This document shows, in pieces, positions 23,784 to 31,107 of a DNA stretch of 36,773 nt (positions are counted from its first letter, which is position 1; each line of letters opens with the position of its first letter). The DNA is from Flavobacteriales bacterium (lineage in GTDB: Bacteria > Bacteroidota > Bacteroidia > Flavobacteriales > PHOS-HE28), in NCBI GenBank assembly GCA_008016945.1, contig SSGN01000116.1:1-36773 (forward strand), given 5' to 3'. A program made the position numbers and the translations under genes. Under the pieces are notes generated by a model that worked only from the letters and a program-made list of their open reading frames with translations, had not been told where the DNA came from and did no database searches.

Positions 23784-26026
23784 GGGTGTGTGTTCTTGGT
23801 TTCGGTCTTACGGTCGATCTTGAATCGCAGGCCGGCATAGAGCATGGCCTTGTTGGTCGGCCCCCAGATCATCGAGGCGTCAAAATACGGGCCGAAAGGA
23901 TCGTTCGGTGCGATGATCTGCTGGCGTTGGATGGTGCTGGTGAGGTTCTCGCCGCCGAGATACACCTCCCAGGCGCCCAGGATACGGGTGATCTGGGCGT
24001 GCACGGTGGAATAGGACGGTGAGCGGTCGGGCATGCGATAGGCTTCCGGTGCACTGGCGGTGGAAGGGATCCGCCCCTCGCCGAACAAGCTCCAGGTGAC
24101 ATCGAAACGCCAATGGTCCTTGGGGTCCTCGAAAGCCACCGACACCATGCCCCGATGCTGCGGGGTGAAGGGCCGTTGACGCAGCACGCCATCGTAGGTG
24201 GTGCGCACATCGTACCAACGGTGCGAGAGCTTCAGGTCGATGGAACGGGTGATCTCCATCTGCAGATCCGTGAGCACGCTGTTGGCGAAGGAGCGGCCAT
24301 CGAGCATGTAGAACGCCACGGTGCGTGGATCGCGGTCCAGATCGGCCACGAGCTGCGCCAGGAACTCGGTGCGGTAGATGTCCACGCCGAAGGTCCACTT
24401 CCGATCGAGCCACTTGAACTTATGCAGGAACGATGCGCCGAAGTTCCACGAGCGTTCCATGGCCAATTCGCCCTCGGTGACCACGCGGCGCGAGCTGGCG
24501 AGCACGGTGGCGTTCTCCACCAGCGGGTTGGCGCTACGGAAACCATGGCCGGCGGAGAGGCGCACGTTGGTGAGCGGACCGAGGTCGTACTTCAGGTGGA
24601 TCCGTGGGCTCACCGTGTTGCCGTAGTACGAATTGGCATCGGCCCGCAAACCGGCCACCACGGTGAGGTCGTTGCGTTGCACGGTGTATTCGGCGAATAC
24701 GCCGGGCATGCGTTCGACCCGAGCGAAAGTGCTGTCCATGAAGGCCTCATCGTACCCATCGTACTGGAAGCTTAGTCCGGCCTTGAGCTGATCGCTGCCC
24801 TTGCCCACCAGCATCTGGTACACGGCACTGGCGTAGAGGCTCTCCTGCAGGCCGGTATAGTCGCGGTGCCCGAAGCGCGAAGTGGCCTCATGCCGCCGTG
24901 CGGCGAACATGAAGCCCACGCTCTTGGAAGGATCCTTCTTGAAGATGATGCCCTGCTTGCCGAACACATCGACCATCTCGTTGCGGATATCGACGCGGTA
25001 CCGATGTCCAGGAACGATCATGGGAACAGGATCGTCCGTAGCCATGGCGGTCTGCCCACCGCGCCGTTCATCGATCACGTAGCGCACGGCCAGCTGCGAC
25101 ATGCCCCGTTCGGTACGTCGCATCCACCGGTCCATCACGTTGAAACGGCGTGTTCGCGGGGAATCCATGAAGCCGTCGTTGTTCTGATCCATGTCCTGCT
25201 CGAAGAGGTTGCCGTGCAGCAGCAGCAGGTTGCCGCTGTTGGCGCCGGTCCGTTGCGCCAGGTGCACGTTGGCCTCCATGCGGCCTTGCGAGTTACCGTA
25301 GAGGTTCACGAACAACGGCGGTTCGGAAAGGGGATCGAGCAGGCAGAGGTCGATCTGTCCGGTCAGGGCATTGGGCCCGTTCACCGCGGTACCTACCCCC
25401 TTACTGAGGTTGATGTCCTTGATCCAAGTGCCGGGCACCAGGGTAAGGCCATACGCGGTGGAGAGGCCGCGGATGAACGGGAGGTTCTCCATGCTGATCT
25501 GGGCGTACTTGCCATCGAGGCCGAGCATGCGGATGGTCTTGGTGCCGGAGACGGCATCGCTGTAGTTGACATCCACGGTGGCGTTGGTCTCGAAGCTTTC
25601 GCTGAGGTCGCAGCAGGCGGCACGCTTCAGCTCCTTCTGGCCGATGATCTCGGTGGAGGTGATGGTGCGCGAATCCATACGGGTTCCGCTCACGCGGTCC
25701 ACGATCTCCACGGGACCCATCTCCACGGCCCAGCGCAGGGCAATGGCGAGGGGTGCCGTAGGAGGGCGCTGTAACGTAAGGGTATCGGTCCTGTAACCGA
25801 CGAAGGACACGATCAGCCTTGCCGGCCAATTCTCCGGTGCAGGGATGGTGAAGTCGCCGTGGACATCGGTCGCCGTGCCCACGGACGTGCCGGCCCAGTA
25901 CACATTGGCACCGGGCAACACCTCGGCCTCGGTACCCGTGACGCGCCCGGTGATCGGCTGGGCCATGGTCGCGACCCACCCGCTAGCGGCGATCGCCAAG
26001 AAGAAAGAACGTTGAACGAATGACAT
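23780..26026 (-). CDS. TonB-dependent receptor, probable metal uptake
   Basis: A 748-residue outer-membrane transporter. The ATG at 26026 begins a signal peptide (about 1-23, ending TMAQ). A CarboxypepD_reg-like domain follows (about 24-110; ITGRVTGTEAEVLPGANVYW, GDFTIPAP), then a plug (about 125-235; KTIRMLGLDGKYAQISMENL) with an unusual CC pair (RAACCDLSESFE), and a barrel. It is translationally coupled (4-bp overlap) to an HMA-domain protein and preceded by a small Cys-rich membrane protein. That setting suggests import of a metal or metallophore, probably copper. The CCDLSESFETN block also occurs in other Bacteroidota receptors of this class, but the ligand is not proven. Confidence 0.88.
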   Translation of the reverse strand: MSFVQRSFFLAIAASGWVATMAQPITGRVTGTEAEVLPGANVYWAGTSVGTATDVHGDFTIPAPENWPARLIVSFVGYRTDTLTLQRPPTAPLAIALRWAVEMGPVEIVDRVSGTRMDSRTITSTEIIGQKELKRAACCDLSESFETNATVDVNYSDAVSGTKTIRMLGLDGKYAQISMENLPFIRGLSTAYGLTLVPGTWIKDINLSKGVGTAVNGPNALTGQIDLCLLDPLSEPPLFVNLYGNSQGRMEANVHLAQRTGANSGNLLLLHGNLFEQDMDQNNDGFMDSPRTRRFNVMDRWMRRTERGMSQLAVRYVIDERRGGQTAMATDDPVPMIVPGHRYRVDIRNEMVDVFGKQGIIFKKDPSKSVGFMFAARRHEATSRFGHRDYTGLQESLYASAVYQMLVGKGSDQLKAGLSFQYDGYDEAFMDSTFARVERMPGVFAEYTVQRNDLTVVAGLRADANSYYGNTVSPRIHLKYDLGPLTNVRLSAGHGFRSANPLVENATVLASSRRVVTEGELAMERSWNFGASFLHKFKWLDRKWTFGVDIYRTEFLAQLVADLDRDPRTVAFYMLDGRSFANSVLTDLQMEITRSIDLKLSHRWYDVRTTYDGVLRQRPFTPQHRGMVSVAFEDPKDHWRFDVTWSLFGEGRIPSTASAPEAYRMPDRSPSYSTVHAQITRILGAWEVYLGGENLTSTIQRQQIIAPNDPFGPYFDASMIWGPTNKAMLYAGLRFKIDRKTETKNTHP

Positions 26027-26109
26027 GCGGTTCGGAATTCCTGTATGTGTGAAGACCCTGGATCGCCAAAGCGACCCCTTCGCCCACATAGGGCGGACAC
26101 AGGAACGAA

Positions 26110-26514
26110 CTACACGCGTTGAACACTGAGCACCGCGAGCCGTTCAGCGGTGGACAGCGGTGGTGGTCGGCTGCAAAGCCAACCGCAGCGGGGTGCGGGC
26201 ACCAAGGCCACTTCCTGCGGCAGGTGGAAAGCCACCGCCACTTCGGCCACCGCCACCTGAAGCACTTCGTGCGGCAGGTAATTGTCGCTTTCGGCTTGCA
26301 CGGTGGCCAGCTCGCAGCAGTCGGCTTTGAACATCGGCGCATCACCGTACTCCTCATCCGGCGGACAGCAGTCCGTGGCCAACCCGAAGGACAGGACCGA
26401 ATGACCACCGTCCAGGCACGTCATGCGGCTCAGAGCGGCGCCGCTCGTGGCCAGCACAAAGACCCCTACCACCAGGTAGGTGATCCATGTATGCCGATCG
26501 AGGAAGGCGCGCAT
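26110..26514 (-). CDS. Small Cys-rich membrane protein (HYC_CC_PP-like)
   Basis: A 134-residue protein with one N-terminal hydrophobic segment (about 11-30) followed by Cys33, the pair Cys49-Cys50 before PP (DCCPPDEE) and Cys66-Cys67 (KADCCEL). This pattern resembles the HYC_CC_PP family often found beside metal-related TonB receptors in Bacteroidota, though the HYC part is not exact. The ATG at 26514 is chosen because an exact -7 element (26529-26522) lies 7 nt upstream and would fall inside any longer reading from 26535. It is the first gene of the operon with the receptor and HMA protein, 83 bp upstream of the receptor. A metal-binding periplasmic domain is inferred. Confidence 0.65.
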   Translation of the reverse strand: MRAFLDRHTWITYLVVGVFVLATSGAALSRMTCLDGGHSVLSFGLATDCCPPDEEYGDAPMFKADCCELATVQAESDNYLPHEVLQVAVAEVAVAFHLPQEVALVPAPRCGWLCSRPPPLSTAERLAVLSVQRV

Positions 26515-26521
26515 GCGGGTA

Positions 26522-26529
26522 CAAAGGTA
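26522..26529 (-). promoter_or_regulatory. Candidate -7 element of the metal operon, near-leaderless
   Basis: On the minus strand TACCTTTG (26529-26522) is an exact match to TAnnTTTG and lies 7 nt before the ATG at 26514, predicting a leader of only about 3 nt. It shares a 94-bp divergent spacer with the nfu promoter. Confidence 0.5.
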
Positions 26530-26596
26530 GGCCATACCGGAAAGCCGGTGGACCGCGATGGGGCGCTGGCTTGGGAAGCCATGGTGGCCACCGCCG

Positions 26597-26604
26597 TACC
26601 TTCG
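26597..26604 (+). promoter_or_regulatory. Candidate -7 element of the nfu gene, leaderless
   Basis: TACCTTCG lies 4 nt before the ATG at 26609, so transcription would start at or next to the A of the start codon. TTGG at 26571-26574 is a possible, slightly distant -33 element. Confidence 0.45.
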
Positions 26605-26608
26605 CGTC

Positions 26609-27223
26609 ATGTCCGAAGCCACGAAACGCCCACCCGTCACGCTCTACGCCGAATCCACGCCGAACCCGCTCACCATGCGCTACGTGTGCGACCGTTTGCT
26701 GGTACAGGACGGCCGACTACTGGAGTTCCGCACACCGGAAGAACCGGTCGGTGTATCGCCACTTGCGGAGAAGATCTTCAACCTGCCGTTCGTCACCGGG
26801 GTGTTCATCAGCAGCAACTTCATCACCGTTACCCGCAACCACAGCGTGGACTGGGACCTGGTGAACCTGGAGCTGCGCGACTACATCACCGAATACCTGC
26901 GCACCGACGGCCGCGTGGTGTACGAGGATGCACCGGCGCAAGCCCTGGCCGATGCGAACGAACGTGCGAACACCCACGCCCCCGCCAAAGGCCCCGACGA
27001 CGAAAGGATCATTCGTGTGCTGGAAGAGTACATCCGCCCTGCAGTGGAAGGCGACGGCGGGCATATCGCCTTCAAGAGTTTCGATGAAGGCATCGTCACC
27101 GTGTCGCTACGCGGCTCGTGCAGCGGATGCCCCAGCAGCATGGTCACCTTGAAGCAGGGTATCGAGAACCTGTTGAAGCACGAAGTACCCGGGGTTCGGG
27201 AAGTGGTGGCGGAGGAATTGTAG
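26609..27223 (+). CDS. Nfu-type iron-sulfur cluster scaffold/carrier
   Basis: A 204-residue cytoplasmic protein with an Nfu N-terminal domain (about 8-100; YAESTPNPLTMRYVCDRLL, FNLPFVTGVFISSNFITVTR) and a C-terminal NifU-like domain (about 130-200) with the cluster-binding SCSGCPSS CxxC after VEGDGGHIAFKSF. Such proteins carry 4Fe-4S clusters to target enzymes. The ATG at 26609 begins the conserved sequence and follows the -7 element. It is divergent from the metal operon and followed after 53 bp by the plug-domain gene. It might be called nfuA, but the domain order differs from the E. coli NfuA N-terminal domain type, so no symbol is given. Confidence 0.9.
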   Translation: MSEATKRPPVTLYAESTPNPLTMRYVCDRLLVQDGRLLEFRTPEEPVGVSPLAEKIFNLPFVTGVFISSNFITVTRNHSVDWDLVNLELRDYITEYLRTDGRVVYEDAPAQALADANERANTHAPAKGPDDERIIRVLEEYIRPAVEGDGGHIAFKSFDEGIVTVSLRGSCSGCPSSMVTLKQGIENLLKHEVPGVREVVAEEL

Positions 27224-27276
27224 GGGGATCTGTGCAATTCCCGCAGCGGCCGCATCCTACTGATAAACATCCAGCG

Positions 27277-28017
27277 ATGCGTAGCACGACCTCTCTTTTC
27301 GCCGTCCTGTCCTGGGCGGTCTCCGTCGGACAGAACCTGGGCGAGATCCGCGGACTGGTGCTGGACCCCGAGGGGCGCACCCTTCCTTCGGCCAGCGTGT
27401 ACACCCGGATCGCCGGGGAGTTGGTGGGCACCTATACCGACCTCGATGGGAAGTTCGTGCTCAAACCGATACCGCCGGGGATCCATGCGGTCACGATCTC
27501 GTTCACCGGATACACCACCAAGGAGATCACCGGAGTGGCCGTGACCCCGGACCGCGCCACCTACCTGGACGATGTGCGCATGAGCATCATGAACGAGCTG
27601 AAGGCCTTCGAGAAGGTCGGCTACAAGCGGAAGTTGATCGACCGCGATGACCCCAGTCGCATGAGCTTGCTGGCCTCGGAGTTCCAGGACGACCCCACAC
27701 GTAAGGACCCGATCCAGTTCCTGAGCAAGAACTTCGCCGGAGTCACCGCCGCACCGAACGGAGAAGGGTTGTATTTCCGGGGATCGCGCACGGAGAACAC
27801 GGTGAGCTTCATCGACGGGGTGAAGGTGAGCGGGGCCGTGCCCCGTGTGCCACCGAGCGCCATCAGCAGTGTGAGCGTGTACACCGGTGGCCTACCCGCG
27901 CGCTACGGTGATGTGACCGGTGGTGTGATCGTGATCGAGACGAAGACCTACGGGGAGATGTACGAGGCCGAGCGGCGCCAAGCGTTGCAGGCACTGACCG
28001 ACGACGAACGCCCCTGA
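27277..28017 (+). CDS. Barrel-less CarboxypepD_reg plus TonB-plug protein
   Basis: A 246-residue exported protein. An N-terminal signal-like segment (about 1-18) leads into a CarboxypepD_reg-like beta-sandwich (about 22-100; IRGLVLDPEGRTLPSASVYT, GKFVLKPIPPGIHAVTISF) and then a TonB receptor plug domain (about 130-225; LYFRGSRTENTVSFIDGVKV, ISSVSVYTGGLPARYGDVTGG, VIVIETK). It stops right after the plug with a charged tail (YEAERRQAL); no barrel follows, and the next gene begins 4 bp later in another frame. The downstream DNA encodes a sigma factor with no barrel remnant, so this looks like a genuine short protein and not a recent truncation. It may act as a sensor or adaptor for the sigma/anti-sigma pair. 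Function unknown. Confidence 0.82.
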   Translation: MRSTTSLFAVLSWAVSVGQNLGEIRGLVLDPEGRTLPSASVYTRIAGELVGTYTDLDGKFVLKPIPPGIHAVTISFTGYTTKEITGVAVTPDRATYLDDVRMSIMNELKAFEKVGYKRKLIDRDDPSRMSLLASEFQDDPTRKDPIQFLSKNFAGVTAAPNGEGLYFRGSRTENTVSFIDGVKVSGAVPRVPPSAISSVSVYTGGLPARYGDVTGGVIVIETKTYGEMYEAERRQALQALTDDERP

Positions 28018-28021
28018 CCCC

Positions 28022-28588
28022 ATGTTCCTTCGGCGGCGCACCCGGGTGGATCGAAGCGATGAGGAGTTGGTGCTCCTCCTTCGGGAGGGGCATCGCTCCG
28101 CGTTGAGCGACCTCTGGGACCGGTACGCCGAGTTACTGTATGGCGTGGGGATGAAATACCTGCGCGATCCCGAGCGCAGCAAGGACGAAGTGGTGGAGCT
28201 CTTCGCTGGACTTCACGACCTGCTGCGCCGCCACCGGGTGGAACGGTTCCGGCCCTGGATCCATACGGTGATGCGCAACCGCTGCCTCCAGCTCCTTCGC
28301 CGGGAGGGCTCGCGACCGGTGGAGGACCTGGAGCCGGTGGAAGGATCCCTCGAGGAAGCCGTACTGCGCGAAGCGAGCTTGGAGCGTCTCGAGCGTGCGA
28401 TCCGCGCCCTCGGCACCGAACAACAGCGCTGCATCATCCTCTTCCACCTCGAGGAGAAGAGCTACGCCGAGGTATCCGCCCTCACGGGCCTTCCGGTGGA
28501 AAGTGTCCGCAGTCATCTACAGAACGGCCGCCGGAACCTCCGGCTCATCCTACAACGTCAGCACCAACATGACGACCCGAACGCCTGA
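28022..28588 (+). CDS. ECF-type RNA polymerase sigma factor
   Basis: A 188-residue sigma-70-family factor. Region 2 (about 15-92; DEELVLLLREGHRSALSDLW, MKYLRDPERSKDEVVELF, PWIHTVMRNRCLQLLRRE) and region 4 (about 122-175; LERAIRALGTEQQRCIILF, KSYAEVSALTGLPVESVRSH) are complete; there is no region 1 or 3, as in ECF factors. It lies 4 bp after the plug-domain gene and overlaps the anti-sigma-like gene by 20 bp, so all three are translationally coupled. The regulon is unknown; such factors often control envelope genes and their own operon, but no repeated target promoter could be identified here. Confidence 0.92.
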   Translation: MFLRRRTRVDRSDEELVLLLREGHRSALSDLWDRYAELLYGVGMKYLRDPERSKDEVVELFAGLHDLLRRHRVERFRPWIHTVMRNRCLQLLRREGSRPVEDLEPVEGSLEEAVLREASLERLERAIRALGTEQQRCIILFHLEEKSYAEVSALTGLPVESVRSHLQNGRRNLRLILQRQHQHDDPNA

Positions 28589-29681
28589 TCCCTTCACGCC
28601 GCACGGCACCCTTGGCCGCGAGGACCTGATGGCCTATGTGGAAGGCCGTCTCGACCCTCGTGCCGCGCACGAGGTGGAATCGCATCTCGAGGCCGACCCG
28701 TTGCTCCGTGAGGCCGTGGAAGGATTGCAGCTGCCCGGCGCCATGGCCGGGCTATCCAGGTTACCTGCGCAAGCACCAGGCACCGGGCATGGGCCCTGGC
28801 TCAGCTTGATGGTCGCGCTTGCCGTGGTGGTCGTGGTGGCGACCCTGGTGGCACTGTACATGGACAACGACGCTCCTGCACCCACCGTTGATGCGATCGC
28901 CACACCGGAAGCCGCGACCCACACCGTAGCACCCTCGGACACATTGACCGGCCAGGGCGACCTCGGGATCACCGAGATCATGGCTTCCGAAGAGCTCCCC
29001 GAAAGCCTGCACATCGGCCACGCCACCACCGAGCGCCACAGCATAGCCCAAGTCCACACGGCGACCACCCCCTCCCCCGTTGAGCGCACCACGCTCGACC
29101 CCGTCCGGCCCTTGGCACCGCGCATGGCAACGGACACGGCCCACAAGGCACCACCCACCGCCCATGGCCACCGTTCCTCGCTCCAGCTGGTCTACCTCCA
29201 CGACCTCAAGCTGCTCCACCCCAAGGAGCTCTACGGCCGCAGCCCCGACATCACGCGCATCACCTCCGGAGTGGACGCACGTTACGTCGATGCCCAGGCA
29301 CAGGAAGTAGCGGCCAGCGAGGAACGCAGGATCGGCTACCTCGCGTTCATGGATGAAGCCTTGGGAAGATTCGCCCGGCACGACCACAAGGGCTGCCTTG
29401 AAGAACTCCGCTATGTACTGAAACAATACCCGGAAGATGTGAACGCGCTCTTCTATGCGGGGCTCTGTTGCTACAACCTGGGCATGGATCAACGCGCCGA
29501 GCAGTACCTGCGCCAGGCCGCGGAGCACCGCTTCCGCGTGTTCGACGAAGAAGCCACGTGGTACCACGCACTGACCTTGGATCACCTGGGGCAACGGGCG
29601 CAGGCACGAAACGCCTTCGAGCGTATCGTACACGCCAACAGCTTCTATGCGGACCGTGCACGCACGAAGCTCGAACGCTGA
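28569..29681 (+). CDS. Membrane anti-sigma-like protein with TPR domain
   Basis: A 370-residue inner-membrane protein. The ATG at 28569 lies within the end of the sigma gene (20-bp overlap). An N-terminal cytoplasmic helical region (about 17-55; GREDLMAYVEGRLDPRAAHE, SHLEADPLLREAVEGL) resembles the zf-HC2/anti-sigma fold but without the zinc-binding Cys residues. One transmembrane helix follows (about 78-98), then a Thr/Pro/His-rich linker and a periplasmic TPR-like part (about 255-370; LEELRYVLKQYPEDVNALFY, AGLCCYNLGMDQRAEQYLRQ, ALTLDHLGQRAQARNAFERI). Position and topology fit an anti-sigma factor that holds the ECF factor until a periplasmic signal arrives. Binding to the sigma factor is inferred. 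Confidence 0.82.
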   Translation: MTTRTPDPFTPHGTLGREDLMAYVEGRLDPRAAHEVESHLEADPLLREAVEGLQLPGAMAGLSRLPAQAPGTGHGPWLSLMVALAVVVVVATLVALYMDNDAPAPTVDAIATPEAATHTVAPSDTLTGQGDLGITEIMASEELPESLHIGHATTERHSIAQVHTATTPSPVERTTLDPVRPLAPRMATDTAHKAPPTAHGHRSSLQLVYLHDLKLLHPKELYGRSPDITRITSGVDARYVDAQAQEVAASEERRIGYLAFMDEALGRFARHDHKGCLEELRYVLKQYPEDVNALFYAGLCCYNLGMDQRAEQYLRQAAEHRFRVFDEEATWYHALTLDHLGQRAQARNAFERIVHANSFYADRARTKLER

Positions 29682-29735
29682 TCACCGGCGCTCACCGCTG
29701 GTCGGTGCGTATGCTGGGGCGTGACCAGTCGCCGC

Positions 29736-29743
29736 TACATTCG
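29736..29743 (+). promoter_or_regulatory. Candidate -7 element of lysA, near-leaderless
   Basis: TACATTCG lies 6 nt before the lysA ATG at 29750, giving a predicted leader of about 2 nt. The same octamer precedes the EEP nuclease gene on the other strand. No -33 TTG is visible. Confidence 0.4.
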
Positions 29744-29749
29744 CGGCCC

Positions 29750-30976
29750 ATGGAACAACACACCGCATCCTCTCACCTCTCCGGTGTTCCCGTCAATGAG
29801 CTGGCCGCTCTCGCTGGCACACCGGTATACGTTTACGACCAGGCGATCATCGCTCGGCAAGTGCACCGCCTTCAGCGCGCCTTCACGGGTACGCCCACGC
29901 GCTTCATGTACGCGTGCAAAGCGCTGCCGAACCTCGCCATCATGAAGTTGGTGAAACGCTTGGGCACCGGCCTGGACACCGTATCGATCCACGAAGCCGA
30001 GCTCGGGCTCCGTGCCGGCTTCCTGCCCGAGGAGATCCTCTTCACGCCGAACATGGTGGCTTTCGAGGAGATACAACACGCCGTGGACCTCGGCATCCAC
30101 ATCAACATCGACTCCATCCCCATGTTGGAGCGGTTCGGCCACGCCCATGGCGGGAACAAGCCGGTGTTCATCCGCATCAACCCCCACATCATGGCGGGGG
30201 GCAATGAGCGCATCAGTACCGGTCACATCGACTCCAAGTTCGGCATCAGCATCCATCAATTGCGGCATGTGGAGAGGATCGTGGGCTCGCATGGAATGCA
30301 CATCCACGGCCTACACATGCACACCGGTAGCGACATCCTCGATGCCGACGTGTTCCTGCGCGGTGCTGAACTGTTGTTGGAGGCCGCAGCGCTCTTTCCC
30401 GAGCTGCGCTACCTCGACCTGGGCAGCGGGTTCAAGGTGGCCTACAAGGAAGGCGACATCACCACCGACATCGAGGACCTCGGCGCCCGGATCACCGCAC
30501 GGGTACAACAGTTCAATGCGGAACGTGCCACACCCGTGGAGCTGTGGTTCGAGCCGGGCAAGTTCCTGGTGAGCGAGGCGGGCACCCTTCTCACGCGGGT
30601 CACCCTGGTCAAACAGACCACCGCCACGGTCTTCGCCGGGGTCGACAGCGGCCTCAACCACCTGGTACGCCCCATGATGTACGGTGCATACCACCACATC
30701 GATAACGTGAGCGCCCCACAAGGCACACCGCGCATTTATACCGTGGTGGGCAACATCTGCGAAACGGACACCTTCGGTTGGGACCGTAAGATCGCCGAGA
30801 TCAAGGAAGGCCACTTGCTCGCCATTCGCAACGCCGGTGCGTACGGGCACTCCATGGCCAGCAACTACAACAGCCGCATGCGCCCACCGGAGATCCTGGT
30901 GGCCGAAGGCAAGGCCACGTTGATCCGCCGCCGGGAAACCCTGGACGACCTGCTGGCCACCCAGATCGAAGCGTAG
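29750..30976 (+). CDS. lysA: Diaminopimelate decarboxylase
   Basis: PLP-dependent decarboxylation of meso-diaminopimelate to L-lysine, the last step of lysine synthesis, in the cytoplasm. The 408-residue length is typical. The PLP lysine is Lys57 (YACKAL). The PLP-phosphate and substrate motifs HMHTGSDI, GSGFKVAYK, EPGKFLVSEAG, CETDTFG and NAGAYGHSMASNYN follow in order. The ATG at 29750 is chosen because it follows the -7 element; the frame continues upstream only through the anti-sigma gene. It is monocistronic, ending before a bidirectional terminator shared with the convergent adhesin. Confidence 0.95.
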   Translation: MEQHTASSHLSGVPVNELAALAGTPVYVYDQAIIARQVHRLQRAFTGTPTRFMYACKALPNLAIMKLVKRLGTGLDTVSIHEAELGLRAGFLPEEILFTPNMVAFEEIQHAVDLGIHINIDSIPMLERFGHAHGGNKPVFIRINPHIMAGGNERISTGHIDSKFGISIHQLRHVERIVGSHGMHIHGLHMHTGSDILDADVFLRGAELLLEAAALFPELRYLDLGSGFKVAYKEGDITTDIEDLGARITARVQQFNAERATPVELWFEPGKFLVSEAGTLLTRVTLVKQTTATVFAGVDSGLNHLVRPMMYGAYHHIDNVSAPQGTPRIYTVVGNICETDTFGWDRKIAEIKEGHLLAIRNAGAYGHSMASNYNSRMRPPEILVAEGKATLIRRRETLDDLLATQIEA

Positions 30977-31056
30977 CGCTCAGCGCCCGAAGACCTGCCC
31001 CGTTCACGGACATGGAGGGGCCCTGGGTGGTCAAGAACACGCACCACCACCAACGC

Positions 31057-31090
31057 GAACGCCCCCACCTCGATCGAGGTGGGGGCGTTC
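31057..31090. terminator. Bidirectional terminator, 34-nt perfect palindrome
   Basis: A perfect palindrome of 34 nt (15-bp arms, from GAACGCCCCCACCTC at 31057-31071, around GATC) lies between the convergent lysA and adhesin genes. The arms can be extended with mismatches through CCAACGCG and CGCGTGTTGG. It starts 81 bp after the lysA stop and 18 bp after the adhesin stop on the other strand. Confidence 0.85.
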
Positions 31091-31107
31091 CGCGTGTTGG
31101 TCAGGTC

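Noticed and set aside
26515..26640. Longer N-terminus for the Cys-rich membrane protein
   Set aside because: The extension would translate through an exact -7 promoter element and the nfu start region and adds no signal-peptide-like sequence.
27118..27276. Upstream extension of the plug-domain protein overlapping nfu
   Set aside because: It is the out-of-frame reading of the nfu 3' end; the signal-like segment starts at 27277.
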